From: Mnemiopsis leidyi
Taxonomy: Eukaryota > Ctenophora > Tentaculata > Lobata > Bolinopsidae
Assembly (NCBI GenBank): GCA_000226015.1
Contig: JH155909.1
Span: 1 to 22,038, forward strand
Length of the DNA stretch: 22,038 nucleotides
Direction: 5' to 3'
Positions 7,800-17,741 of this stretch are shown here, one piece after another (the stretch's first letter is position 1; every line of letters starts with the position of its first letter). A model generated the notes under the pieces. It worked only from the letters and a program-made list of their open reading frames with translations. It did no database searches and had not been told where the DNA came from. The translations under genes and the position numbers were made by a program.

Positions 7800-8888
7800 A
7801 TGGTTCTACAGTGCAATCAATGTAATGAAATATTCACTACCAACTTCTCACTTTATCAACATAAAGTTGACAAGCATGGACCTGTTATTGGAATAGTAAC
7901 GAAATCGGATAATAGCCCTATATCTAAAGATTCTACAGGTCTCAAGCGATTGCGAGATGATAGTGACGTTGGTAATTCTAAAAAGTATAGACGTGTTCTA
8001 GTACCTGATGAGCAAGTAGAGGGCAGAAAAAGATCACGTGAAGAAGACGACTTATTTCCTAACTCCAAAATACGAAAAATAGAACCTCAGGGGAAAAAGA
8101 GAAAACGTTCACCAACTAATTTTCCTGCAAAAAGATCCCGCATTGAGCCCAGTGGTGTGAAGAGATATCGCTCATCTGATAGTGATCATTCGTCAAAGCG
8201 TCGCCATATTTCACCAAATGGGATAAAAAGAGCGAGGTCAGAATCAGAGGAATCAGCAACATGCAAGAAAGCACATGTAGAGAGACGTGGAGAAAAACGA
8301 TATCGTTCTCCTTCTAGTTCAGATGATGATGGGTTAAAATTTAGGAGATTAGAAGAAGTAAGGAATGAACGAATTACACTAGTGGAGCGGTTGAAAAAAG
8401 AGATTGATAAATGGAGGCGATTATACCAAAGAGAATCTACCAGGAATAAGAAACTTCAAGTAGAATGTGATGAAAAAATTAAGCATCTAGATGACCAGTT
8501 AAAGGAGATGAAAGAATTTGAAGGTGATTATGAGCTAAACAGCCTATCCAAGGCTGTCGTTAATAGTGTAACAGTAGAAGACTTTAATCAAATACGACAG
8601 TTAATTTCTCAGAATGGGCTATCTTCAGTGCTTCGCAGTAGAAAATACTTACTGTCATTACAGAAATTATTCCTGGGCTTAAGTTTTGGGCTCATACCCA
8701 TCACAACATCGCAAAGAGTTGCTCTATCCGCAGATGAAAAGAACTTGGTGAAAAAGTTAGAGAATGCTAGTGCCGAGCAGATACGTCGCCATATTAAAAA
8801 CAATAAGGACTCTTTCTTGAAGTTATTTTCGGTGATAAACGAATCTATCAAGTTTGTTGTTAAAGCTTATAATAGGTATGGAAGCTAG
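7800..8888 (+). CDS. C2H2 zinc-finger protein with repeated KRxR motifs and coiled coil
   Basis: The product is 362 residues. One C2H2 finger lies at the N-terminus (C5, C8, H21, H26). Residues 45-172 carry about six copies of a degenerate G-x-KR-x-R-[DS] motif with glycines near 47, 75, 98, 119, 141 and 164, i.e. a period of roughly 22 residues, interspersed with Ser/Asp acidic patches. Residues 185-240 look like a coiled coil. The C-terminal domain (about 255-362) is helical and resembles a conserved domain in animal Polinton proteins; it contains SFGLIPITTSQRVALS and INESIKFVVKAYNRYG. The molecular function is unknown. The basic repeats and finger suggest nucleic-acid binding, perhaps as a core or regulatory protein. 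The gene is intact and precedes the membrane-protein/Cys-rich pair. Confidence 0.65.
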   Translation: MVLQCNQCNEIFTTNFSLYQHKVDKHGPVIGIVTKSDNSPISKDSTGLKRLRDDSDVGNSKKYRRVLVPDEQVEGRKRSREEDDLFPNSKIRKIEPQGKKRKRSPTNFPAKRSRIEPSGVKRYRSSDSDHSSKRRHISPNGIKRARSESEESATCKKAHVERRGEKRYRSPSSSDDDGLKFRRLEEVRNERITLVERLKKEIDKWRRLYQRESTRNKKLQVECDEKIKHLDDQLKEMKEFEGDYELNSLSKAVVNSVTVEDFNQIRQLISQNGLSSVLRSRKYLLSLQKLFLGLSFGLIPITTSQRVALSADEKNLVKKLENASAEQIRRHIKNNKDSFLKLFSVINESIKFVVKAYNRYGS

Positions 8889-8892
8889 AGTC

Positions 8893-8900
8893 TATAAAAG
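8893..8900 (+). promoter_or_regulatory. TATA box of the membrane-protein gene pair
   Basis: TATAAAAG, 28 bp upstream of the ATG at 8928 and 5 bp after the previous stop codon. Confidence 0.6.
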
Positions 8901-8927
8901 GCTGTAATTTGTTTACTATAACACAAA

Positions 8928-9404
8928 ATGATTGTTTCATTGATATTCGGCATCAACACGCTGGTAGCTAACTTTGTGAGTAATCATGATGACTTTCAAA
9001 GTTTCTTATTCGCCAAAGGAGAATCTTGCATGGTTACGTTATATCGGGCCAATAAAACCATAGTTATGACTTATAATAAATCTTCCCACAAATCTGTTTA
9101 TCAAATTGATGATAATTCATCCATCATCAATTTTGAATGGCCATACTATTTAAATTCTCGTGAAATGGAGCTTGTTGATGGGATAGAAATTTCTGAAAAG
9201 GCAGAGTTTCGTGAAATTGTTATACCCGAAAATCAACAGGCGGGTGAAGAGCAGATGGTAGATACGGGATGTGTCACCGAAACCGAAAACTATTACATAA
9301 TAGCGGCAGCATCTGCACTTCTATTGTTACTAATCGAATCACCTGCGGCGTACATACATTTTAAATCTCATCGAGATCAAACTGAAACTCAGTCACCTGT
9401 TTAA
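8928..9404 (+). CDS. Predicted type I membrane glycoprotein, accessory
   Basis: This 158-residue protein was not recognised. It has a hydrophobic N-terminus (1-16) compatible with a signal peptide. The putative luminal/extracellular part carries three N-glycosylation sequons (N42-K-T, N50-K-S, N63-S-S) and two cysteines (C34, C115) that could pair. A clear membrane span lies at about 123-145 (YYIIAAASALLLLLIESPAA), followed by a short 14-residue hydrophilic tail. This topology is that of a small surface glycoprotein. Such a gene in a capsid-based element could serve cell entry or exit or interaction with host immunity, but nothing in the sequence decides between these. It is followed after 13 nt by the Cys-rich gene on the same strand. 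Confidence 0.6.
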   Translation: MIVSLIFGINTLVANFVSNHDDFQSFLFAKGESCMVTLYRANKTIVMTYNKSSHKSVYQIDDNSSIINFEWPYYLNSREMELVDGIEISEKAEFREIVIPENQQAGEEQMVDTGCVTETENYYIIAAASALLLLLIESPAAYIHFKSHRDQTETQSPV

Positions 9405-9417
9405 CGTTTGTTTTATC

Positions 9418-9879
9418 ATGTATTCATCTGACTTGTGGTTTGCTTATCTTTGCGAATGTGTGATACGACAGGTCTTGCAAACAAGCCGTATACGATGTCC
9501 AGGTTGTACCAATGGATTGAAAAGTGCAGTGCTACACCTACACGAGCAGCAGAGCCTCCTAGACAAAATGCGGATTTTGTATGAGGAAGTGAGGGGTTCA
9601 ATACTACCTACCCTACCACAGCTTTATTTACAATTTCGAGAACATCTCGCTCACAGTGACAATGCGGCTAAGGACGAGGAATGCTACATTGACTCTGGCA
9701 GACAATTCCTTATTTTCATGTCAGCAGATGCAATCTACTTTGGTCGATATCTGGATGAATTTGTCGATGGGTTGGTGAATGAGGCTTTCCAAGTTAAACG
9801 AAAAAAGAGTGTGAATCTGCAGAGTAGAAAGCGAGCTAAAACTGTACCCCTGAAGGCTCCAAGAGAAACCAACCTGTAG
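9418..9879 (+). CDS. Cys-rich conserved polinton protein with nuclear signal
   Basis: The product is 153 residues. An N-terminal cysteine/histidine set (C12, C14, C27, C30, H40, H42; RCPGC at 26-30) suggests a zinc site. The helical middle is LLDKMRILYEEVRG and LPQLYLQFREHL. The basic C-terminus (KRKK and RKRAK, about 128-142) looks like a bipartite nuclear localisation signal. The pattern recalls a protein of unknown function seen in other animal Polintons. It has no TATA box of its own and sits 13 nt after the membrane-protein stop, so it is probably expressed from the promoter at 8893. Confidence 0.6.
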   Translation: MYSSDLWFAYLCECVIRQVLQTSRIRCPGCTNGLKSAVLHLHEQQSLLDKMRILYEEVRGSILPTLPQLYLQFREHLAHSDNAAKDEECYIDSGRQFLIFMSADAIYFGRYLDEFVDGLVNEAFQVKRKKSVNLQSRKRAKTVPLKAPRETNL

Positions 9880-10062
9880 CTGGAATCTGAAGATGGACCC
9901 TGAGGGAGAGGATCCGAGGATGAGCAATGATTTAATCTGTAACAGACTATCACGTGACTTTAGATGCAGCCCACAAGGCGTAATTTTAACCTAACCTTAT
10001 TAGTGTGTGCAATATAAAATAAACATCACAGTTACAGCTTCATTCTTACATTTGCACACATC
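9880..10062. other. Short intergenic region with promoter of the 10063 gene
   Basis: Contains a TATAAAAT at 10013-10020, 43 bp before the ATG at 10063. A 34-codon open frame from 9893 is too short and unsupported to call. Confidence 0.5.
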
Positions 10063-10511
10063 ATGAAGACAGTCTACATATCTCTCTCGGGCACTAATCT
10101 ATCCTCTGGATTTATTCCTAAGGAGATGAGCTTATACTTTCCAGAAGACCTATCCTGGAGACAGTACTTTTTCAACACACCCCCTGGCCAACAGCTGACA
10201 GAGAATGATGTTCACACAGATTGGTACACTCGCACGGTCCTTGGTGGAATTGGTCTACTTGATGTTCTCCCAGGATCGCTACATCATAACCAACATCGTG
10301 ACCTACTCCGTATGCTTGGGATGGAGCACCAAATAATTTGCTCCATGGTCGGGTTACCTATGACCATATTGTGAAATTGCTCCCTTATGCCGATGTCATC
10401 AACATGAACCTGACGTACCCAAAAGAACTACCTCCTGCTTCCTGCGGAATGAATCATCGGGCCAGGTTTTGCTCATTAGCAAAGCTATGGTATCTAATCG
10501 AACATTGTTAA
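10063..10511 (+). CDS. Conserved polinton protein of unknown function, frameshifted
   Basis: The first frame runs from the ATG at 10063 and is sensible to about 10320 (its stop is at 10372-10374). The continuation is in the -1 frame to a TAA at 10509-10511. The first part contains DWYTRTVLGGIGLLDVLPGS followed by a His-rich stretch, LHHNQHRDLLRMLG. The second contains HGRVTYDHIVKLLPYADVIN and a Cys/His-containing end. Total length is about 149 residues. The break coincides with the GGG at 10318-10320, where one base appears to be missing. The amino-acid pattern resembles a conserved gene of unknown function in marine-invertebrate Polintons. It is convergent with PolB, and an AATAAA follows at 10595-10600. 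Confidence 0.65.
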
Positions 10512-10672
10512 ATTATTTTTAAGTTTATTAGTGTATTATCTTATTATATTTTATTTGTAGCTGTTATATTGTTGTATCAATTGTACCAAAATGTAATAAA
10601 ACACTGTAATCAATTGATGCAATTGATAATAAAATAAAGCTTAGAATTAATTAACATGCATTTAAAATAACT
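10512..10672. terminator. Shared convergent polyadenylation region
   Basis: The 161-bp AT-rich gap between two convergent genes holds AATAAA on the plus strand at 10595-10600 (also 10628-10633 and 10633-10638) and on the minus strand at 10555-10550 (also 10529-10524). Each signal lies beyond the midpoint from its own gene, so the two 3' UTRs probably overlap. Confidence 0.5.
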
Positions 10673-13600
10673 TTACATCCCATCCTCTTCCATCATAACA
10701 TCATGAAGTTCAATGATATTATCGTATGAGTCTCTTTGGTTCTTATAATGTCCTAGTGCGCGCGTGCTGTGATCCCCGTTCACCCATCTTTTGTCATCAG
10801 CAGCGAAAAGTCCAACCCTCCTTTGCTTTACAGTGTATAATTTATGCCTATCAGATCTGATGGTAGTTTGGTCTACACTCTCAGTGAGGACACGATCCTC
10901 TAGGACGTCAAGGAACCGGTCATGTGAGAGCTTTTTTGCCGCATAACCTTTGCCTTCACTCCCGCGGCTGCTGCCTTTTGATGGGACCAGCCAGTTGTTC
11001 CATCGCTTTTCTTTACCGGCAGCGATACCTCAATTGAATACAGCTGAAATAGCACACGTGTTTATACAAATTCAAGCACAATTTATCGGTTAAAGGCAAT
11101 AACACAGACTTTCTCGGATCTGCGGCAGACAAAGTCCTCCAGTTTTATTGCAGGTTCAAACATCTCAGGTTCATTCAAGCGTTAGCAGGTATTATTTTCT
11201 TCAAATTTTCAGATCATACCTTACTACGTAGACCAATAAAGCTCTTTATAGGGTGTCCAGCCGTCTCGTCCTTGAAGAATCCGGGAACTGCTTTATTCAC
11301 GGATGAATGGAGGGGATTCTCCTGATCATAATTGGACGTGTCAAAGTGATCAACCTTCATTTGCTGGAGATCTTTGTAAAAGTCCTCGGTTCTTACTTTA
11401 AAGAGGAAGCTGTCCGTGTCTGAAGTATGATGTATATTAATTTACAATATCTCACATGATTTTCAAACCTATCAAGCAGCATTTAAACTTAATCACGCTA
11501 ATCAATTTATCGAGCTGAGTATCAATCAATAACATTTCACACCTGTAAAACACAGTAGAATGTCAGGGTATCTAGGTTTTAGAACCTGATACCAAAACTG
11601 GTACATTTTTAGTTTAGCCAGCTCCAGGATTGTCGCTCCTAGATAGATGGGTTTGTTGAGCTCAACCTCTGGTTTGATGAGCTCAACACCTACAAAGTCC
11701 TCGTCAAAAATTTGAAAGCGGGTGAAATTGGCTTTGCTGATTTGCCGCTTGTGTTGGGCTGGGTCTGTGATGAGAATCACATTTTTGTACTTACGTACAT
11801 TTTCGATTGTCTTACCGAAAAAGCTGAAAATGACAAGGTATTAGCTATGAAAAATCTCCCTATCTAGCATGTTACAGGAATATCTTTAAAACACGAACAG
11901 TGAAAATTACAATCTACTTTCAGTCAATTATACCTGTTATTCATCAACTTATAAAAATTTTTCTCGAAGGGAGATTTCGCGGCTTGTCTCTTCTCAGTAT
12001 TGAATGCAATGTACGGCCCCAGCCAAGCCTTTTGCTCGAACCGGATACATTTGTTTATCTTGGTCACAACAACGCCTGCAAAAGTGGTTATTAAAATTAT
12101 AAGTACGGGTTCTACTTCTCAACCATCCTTAAAAAGAATAACTTGAAGACGTCTTATTATGATTTGTAAGTTATGTAGATGTGCGTACCTAGGGATATGT
12201 ACAGTTTTAACAGTCTGATGTGCAGCTTGTAATCCGTCTTTGGGTAGAAGGTCGCACAGAGTTTAGTGCTTTTCTGCCCATCAGCCTTATCAGCCCCATA
12301 ACGTCGTCTCTTTATCCTCCTAGTGCTGTACGACGTCATGTCAGGGCTGATTTCCGTTTTCTCAGGCATGGGTGGATAACAGTTGAGGTATTCATGGAGG
12401 TGATGGGGGATTTCAGCATCCACAGATAGGAAGAAGCCCTCGTCCGATGTCTCGTCATATCTCTCAATCTCATCCATTGTGAGAGAACACCATTCGAAGC
12501 CCCCGACTGGTAACCTCTCTGACATGCTCCAACCGTACTAAAAAATGATATTTTGTCATTTTTATTAATGCTTAAAATCACTACATTGCTTACTCAAAAA
12601 ATTCCAGTAATATCATAATTCACTAATAACACTGTGAATTCAACAGATATCAAACTTACTAGGTTGTTAGCATCAAAATACTGCAGCCATTCGTTTGGCT
12701 TATCAGGGTTGTAGGACTCAGGGACCATTGGGTTGTTAGCTCTGGCGTATCTCTGACTGATTGTTGACACCCCTCCTCGAATTGAATTCTCCACAAACAT
12801 GTACATATCGTGGTCTGTTATCAATTCGAGGTTGACACCGGTGTATTTCAATCCTGCATCAAATGTCAAAGCTGAAAAATGTAAGTGTAAGTTCAAGCCT
12901 CTGATCATGATAAACTTATCAAATTGAGAAGCATTTTGTACAGGCTATATTCATACACGTTAGTTAGAATTGATAAAAATGATACAAAGTTAATCACTTA
13001 ATACGATGAATCATGTCTTACCAGGAGCTGTGAAGTAGTGAATGGGATCTAGCCCATAACTGGCCATACAGGTTTTCCGGTATGCCTGGAATACACAATC
13101 CAGTAAAACCGTGTCAGACTTAACATAGAGTTCACACAGATCTTTCAGGGTGGTTAGATTGAATTCCCGCCATATGTTGCACACGTGATTGTAGTCTTCT
13201 TGAGTGCATGGCTCCCCTGTCAGATCATTCATGAAAGCCTCAATTGGAGGAAGACATGTCTCCTTGAAGCGTAGGAAAGAGCTCATGTAGGCGTAAGGGT
13301 AAACCTGAGAGATAATTTATATTTTAATGAACTGTAAAATTTTCTTAACTGCTCTAGGTTCTAAGCTCTAAAGATATCACAAATTAACAAATTATGTCTA
13401 ATTCTAGTACCATTGTATGTTATTCTCACCCCTTTCCTGAGCAACAGTTGATATTTTACAGGATCCACAACCCCATATTCAGCTTCCAGGAAGTCTCTGA
13501 TCGGCTTCATTGCCTCCCTGTCAGACTTAAGATTCTGTACCAACACATCTAAACTTGTGTTGAGATGGGCAAGTGAATCTGAAGTAAATGTAAGAATGTA

Positions 13601-16600
13601 AATTTACGATACCAATGGCCTTTAACAAATTTTTAATAATCGTTAATGTTCGATAAGAAACAAAAAGTAGAGTTATAATGAAACCGGTGATTGAATTATT
13701 CAATTGCGTCTGATGAAAAATAACGTCAATATTACCGATGAATTTAAATCTAGTTGTTTGGATAGCCGTGTATCCCTCCATTCCCTTGGCTACCAAGCGA
13801 ACATTAGAGCACTGTGTCACCAGCTCTTTGATGATCAAGTGTCCGTCGTAGCCCTGAGGAAATTAGTTTCATATGGAGGAAATAATGACGATTAAATCTA
13901 TTTTAACGTCAGAACTTGAGATTTTAAAGCGAGAATAATAAAATGATGAGTAGATGCATTCATTTTCATATCTTATATTTGGAAACACTGACCTTTAAAT
14001 TGTGGAAGAAGACTGGCAGTCTGTGATCAGTCCTTCTTTCTCTATTACACTCGGGATGAGCGTAGCCGAGCACCTGAGGATAGCGAGTTTTAATTTCTAG
14101 CAAAGTATACCAACTTAAAATAATTGGCATAATCTCACATCTGATACATGCGGATATTAAATTAAGTTAGAATACTAACTTCTCCGGTCAGGTGATCATG
14201 GTCGAGGTCTTTTTTTCCGAGCATCCAATCACCACACAGGTAGCACGTCTAGTGCTTCTCCTTTAAGACCTTCCTTTGAGCAGCACACATTGGATGAGCC
14301 GGAGTATTGGGGGAAAGTATGGGTGCAGCCTGCTTATGAATTTCTTTAAGCACACTGACAAAATCTTTCACGCATTCCCTACCGTAAATCCACTGAACCG
14401 GCATATCATACTCAGGAACACTTGACGAAACTTTGTACGCTATAGCACAGGGATGGTGTGCAGCTTTCTTCACTGTGCTTTCAACCTTACGCCGTTTTCT
14501 CTTACCATTGCTTTCTTCAACAATTGGCTCCACCACACACTCTATGTCGGCAGCTGTAAACATAAATCCTTCTTAATAAAACGGAAAATTTTTAATTTCA
14601 CAAAAATTTGACACATTTACTTGAAAAAACTATTGTCGAAGAATTTAAATTACTTACACACTGTGATGGGGTGCTCTATTGTCTTTCTAAAACTCTTGAA
14701 CTTAAGACGTGTATCCTTAGGTTTCTTGGGGTCCGGTAACTTGACTGTCTGTGGCTTATGTTGACGGCAGAGAAGTTTGTGTGCAATCAACACAGATTCC
14801 TTCGAAAACCTGAAACAAAGTACCACATAAGTATTTTATGTTTACTCATTACAGCAAGTAACAACACTATATAGCAAAAACGTAACTATGCTAAACGTTT
14901 TAAAACTTTGGTCATCATCAAGTGAAAGATAAGAATGAAAGTAAACAGTTTCATACCCTCTGAGACATCTCATACAAATGAGCTGTTTATGATGAGCTTG
15001 ACTTAAGCCGTAGAGAAGTCGACTCATATCTTTGATAAGAGCATAGTGCCGTCTTGCGACAGGCTCGCTATCATCATTCTCAATGAGAAGCAAGTTGACA
15101 GTGTGCGCCTCGTCAACCCCCTCATCTTGCTTAATCGATAGGGGAAGAAGCTACCTCTGTGAGGATCAACAGAACCATCCTTCTTCAAAGCAGGTTCGAA
15201 TCCTAAGACGTTAATGGCCAGTCCGTTGAGCTCCTCAACTCTCCTAATCTGATAATTGAATCACATTATACATTGTCATACAACTAAGGCACACCATCAG
15301 TCAAAACATCTTGTGAGAAAATTGAATTAACGCCTCAAGGTCACTTATCTAATTTCGTTATTTTAAACAGTATTCAACTCCATGTGCTCAAGGTGTTTTA
15401 TTTCACAAAAACTCGGAACTGCGATCTTAATCAATTGCAAGGACATGTGCTAACCTCTTTCAGATCTGTAGGTTCAGAAACACCGTTCATGTTAATGTCG
15501 TCTGCAAATGGCTTGTAGCATTCCACTCGTGTCGGGTTCTGGTGCCCCCAGCCCTCCTGCAAGTGTTTGTGCGCAAGCAGACTCCAACGTAGACATTGAT
15601 GGTCGTTCTTATTCTGTATGTTCAAGACTGCTTTCTTTTTAGCGATGAATGATGGCGTTGGCACCCAAGAACTGCCACCCACAGGGTTAAACCTAAAAAA
15701 CAAATTATGATAACTACTTTAATTTCTGTCGTCAAAATTTAGGATTTTTGTTAATTGGAAAGTTGACAATGACTTGGAAATATAGCAACACATGATAAAA
15801 TTCTGAACAAACCGAGTGACATAGAGATACACCCCCTTCACTTCATGAGCTATCCAACCGGATCCGTCTCTCATGAAATCATCAACCTTGTGCACTAGTC
15901 GCTGCATGTGATCATATGCTTCCAGCAAAGTATCGTCAGATGGGAGTAGCGATGTCGCAGTTGTGGCAAAGCTCACTGTTGAAGTCCTGTCTTCAATCAT
16001 CTGCGCAACTCCAACATCTATACCCATAAAAACTTACACCCTTGCTGCCCGTGTAGATCTAGTACCGTCTCAATATCCTGGAACAAGTAGTCCAATGCAC
16101 CCTCATAGTCCCCGCCATAGTCAGAAGGTGCGGTGAAAGTGAGGCAGCGAAAATGTCCTTCAATTGAGACCTCTCGATTCGTGACAGTGTTTGGTAATCG
16201 TTCCTAAATTTATGCTTTGATTAGTTTTATATTGTTATTACTCTCTTTCTGTTATTACCATCTTATATTCGCAAACAGATTTGATTAAGCCATTAAAACA
16301 CACGTCAAAACTAACAAATTTTGTACTCCAAACTTTACCTATTCCTAAAATATCATCCAATCACGAGATGATCAAGCCTATTATTACTATTACAGATACC
16401 ACGATCTACTACTTATTAATTAAAACACGATCCTTACTTAGATTACAACACGTGATAATAAACATCATATGTAACTCACCCGTGTCTCCTCCTCCCCTTC
16501 CTCAAGTGCACTACAACGTCTCCGATGAGCACGAAGGGTACTAGCGTGGAGATAATCATTTCCACAGCCAGAACAACGATACAAACGACTACGACAACTG

Positions 16601-17079
16601 ATTGTATGCTCGAGAAAATCTTGCGTAATGTAAGACTTGCAATTGCTACAATAGTTGCCACGAGCATGAGCACAAGAATCCATATGACGTCTAAGTCTGA
16701 CAAATTCACCATGGCAAAAATGACACTTCTCAGTTCTCTTACCGATACTCTTAATTCTCATCCTAACGTCTTTGATAACAAAGTCAACGGCACGCTCTGT
16801 AGCTTGGTCAGGTACACGATTGCAAAGCCCTTCCCACACTGCAGCATACAACTCGTCCAGAAGCTGAGGATCTGGACGACGGAGTGTCACCTTGTGTGGT
16901 TGAACAAAGCTACCGCGACCATCAATCACAGCGAACACTATGAAATGAACATCAATTGGAAAGGAAGAGGATGGTCGAGCCGCAATAATCGAACGAGCAG
17001 TTTCAAACGCCAAACAAACATCCTGACCTAAACGATGGTCCTCTGAACTGGAACTTGACGAACTTGATGTAGCAGACAT
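10673..17079 (-). CDS. POLB: Protein-primed type B DNA polymerase, 16 exons, three frameshifts and one nonsense codon
   Basis: Exons in coding order: 17079-16480, 16203-15813, 15692-15455, 15248-14957, 14809-14658, 14553-14180, 14073-13993, 13853-13736, 13578-13430, 13304-13022, 12871-12660, 12537-12189, 12075-11934, 11823-11543, 11419-11220, 11043-10673. All 15 introns (104-276 nt) are GT-AG and the phases agree throughout, giving about 1410 residues. Exon 1 carries a serine run and three CCHC fingers. Exonuclease motifs: ADIEC (exon 6), FHNLK joined to GYDGH (exons 7-8), and a DxxYVKSDT-like motif III region in exon 10 (LCELYVKSDTVLLD). Polymerase motifs: A, DANNL joined to YG (exons 11-12); B, NFYKLMNN joined to SFFGKT (exons 13-14); C, TDTDS (exons 14-15). 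One base appears missing at 16028-16032, 15141-15144 and 10932-10937, and TAG interrupts exon 6. The role is replication of the linear element from protein-primed ends. Confidence 0.9.
14249..14251 (-). other. In-frame TAG in PolB exon 6
   Basis: The reading frame reaches TAG after the segment KVLKEKH and then continues in the same frame into a conserved Cys/His segment (CYLCGDW, then DHDHLTG) up to the donor at 14179. It is a point nonsense change, not a frameshift, and not at a homopolymer. Confidence 0.8.
16480..17079 (-). other. PolB exon 1: N-terminal domain with three CCHC zinc fingers
   Basis: This 200-codon exon begins with an eight-serine run and ends with three consecutive fingers: C119/C122/H132/C136, C144/C147/H158/C162 and C169/C172/H185/C189. 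It ends in a strong donor (CGG|GTGAGT). The phase fits exon 2, but a separate zinc-finger gene spliced only in some transcripts cannot be excluded. Confidence 0.65.
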
Positions 17080-17115
17080 GATATCGAAAATGATAATCTG
17101 TCTCCTCTGCTCTTC

Positions 17116-17123
17116 CTTAAATA
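17116..17123 (-). promoter_or_regulatory. TATA-like box of PolB
   Basis: The minus strand reads TATTTAAG, 37 bp before the PolB ATG. Confidence 0.4.
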
Positions 17124-17213
17124 TCCTTTTTCACGACATGTCGACATGGCACCATCTGCCGCCGTCTGGCACACCTTCTCTATTGTCTTCAACTTTTATT
17201 TTATCACAGTCAC

Positions 17214-17741
17214 TGTTCAATCATATCTTATCCTCGTCAGCCATCTCTTAACGAGATCTCACAGACACCCCTCATTTTTCATTGGTTTTTATAACTATTT
17301 AATGTACAGAAATGTTACCCGTCCATCAGCCGAAACTTGCGATGACTTCTGCAACATATGACCACCCAATTTTAATTAGCTTCCAACCCTAACCTACATT
17401 GCGCTCAGCACGCTAATCACCTGCTGTTAATTACTCAATCAGCTATACAGCCACACACCACAAGTTCCAATTTGCTCATTGCTAATGTTTTACTTTAAGG
17501 TTATTTACTCAGTCGCACAATTTTTATTTCAGAATATCTAACACAAGCAATTAAATTCGAAATAAATTACTCACCGCCTCAAGCATATATTTCATACAAA
17601 ATATAACACACAATCCGTGAGGCATCAAAGGCCAAATACTGATTCAACACCCCGCGAAATTTGAGATCCTAGTGCTGGTTCCTTCTTTGGGAGTTTGTAG
17701 GGATGATATAACTAGCACGTGACTAATCAATGTAATGTAAG
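17214..17741 (-). repeat. Right terminal inverted repeat of the Polinton element
   Basis: This is the reverse complement of 1-603, without the 74-bp segment and one further base. The match ends at 17741 only because the window starts at base 1, so the repeat may extend slightly outward. The inner end lies 135 bp upstream of the PolB start. Confidence 0.95.

Noticed and set aside
9893..9996. Short 34-codon plus-strand frame
   Set aside because: Too short, no family resemblance, no promoter at the right distance.
11900..12094. 64-codon plus-strand open frame
   Set aside because: Antisense to PolB exon 13, whose splice sites and motif B residues are well supported.
14249..14251. Stop-codon reassignment (TAG as sense)
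   Set aside because: Only one internal TAG was found across all genes, so an alternative code is not supported.
16525..17031. 168-codon plus-strand open frame
   Set aside because: It is antisense to PolB exon 1, which has clear zinc-finger spacing and a splice donor.
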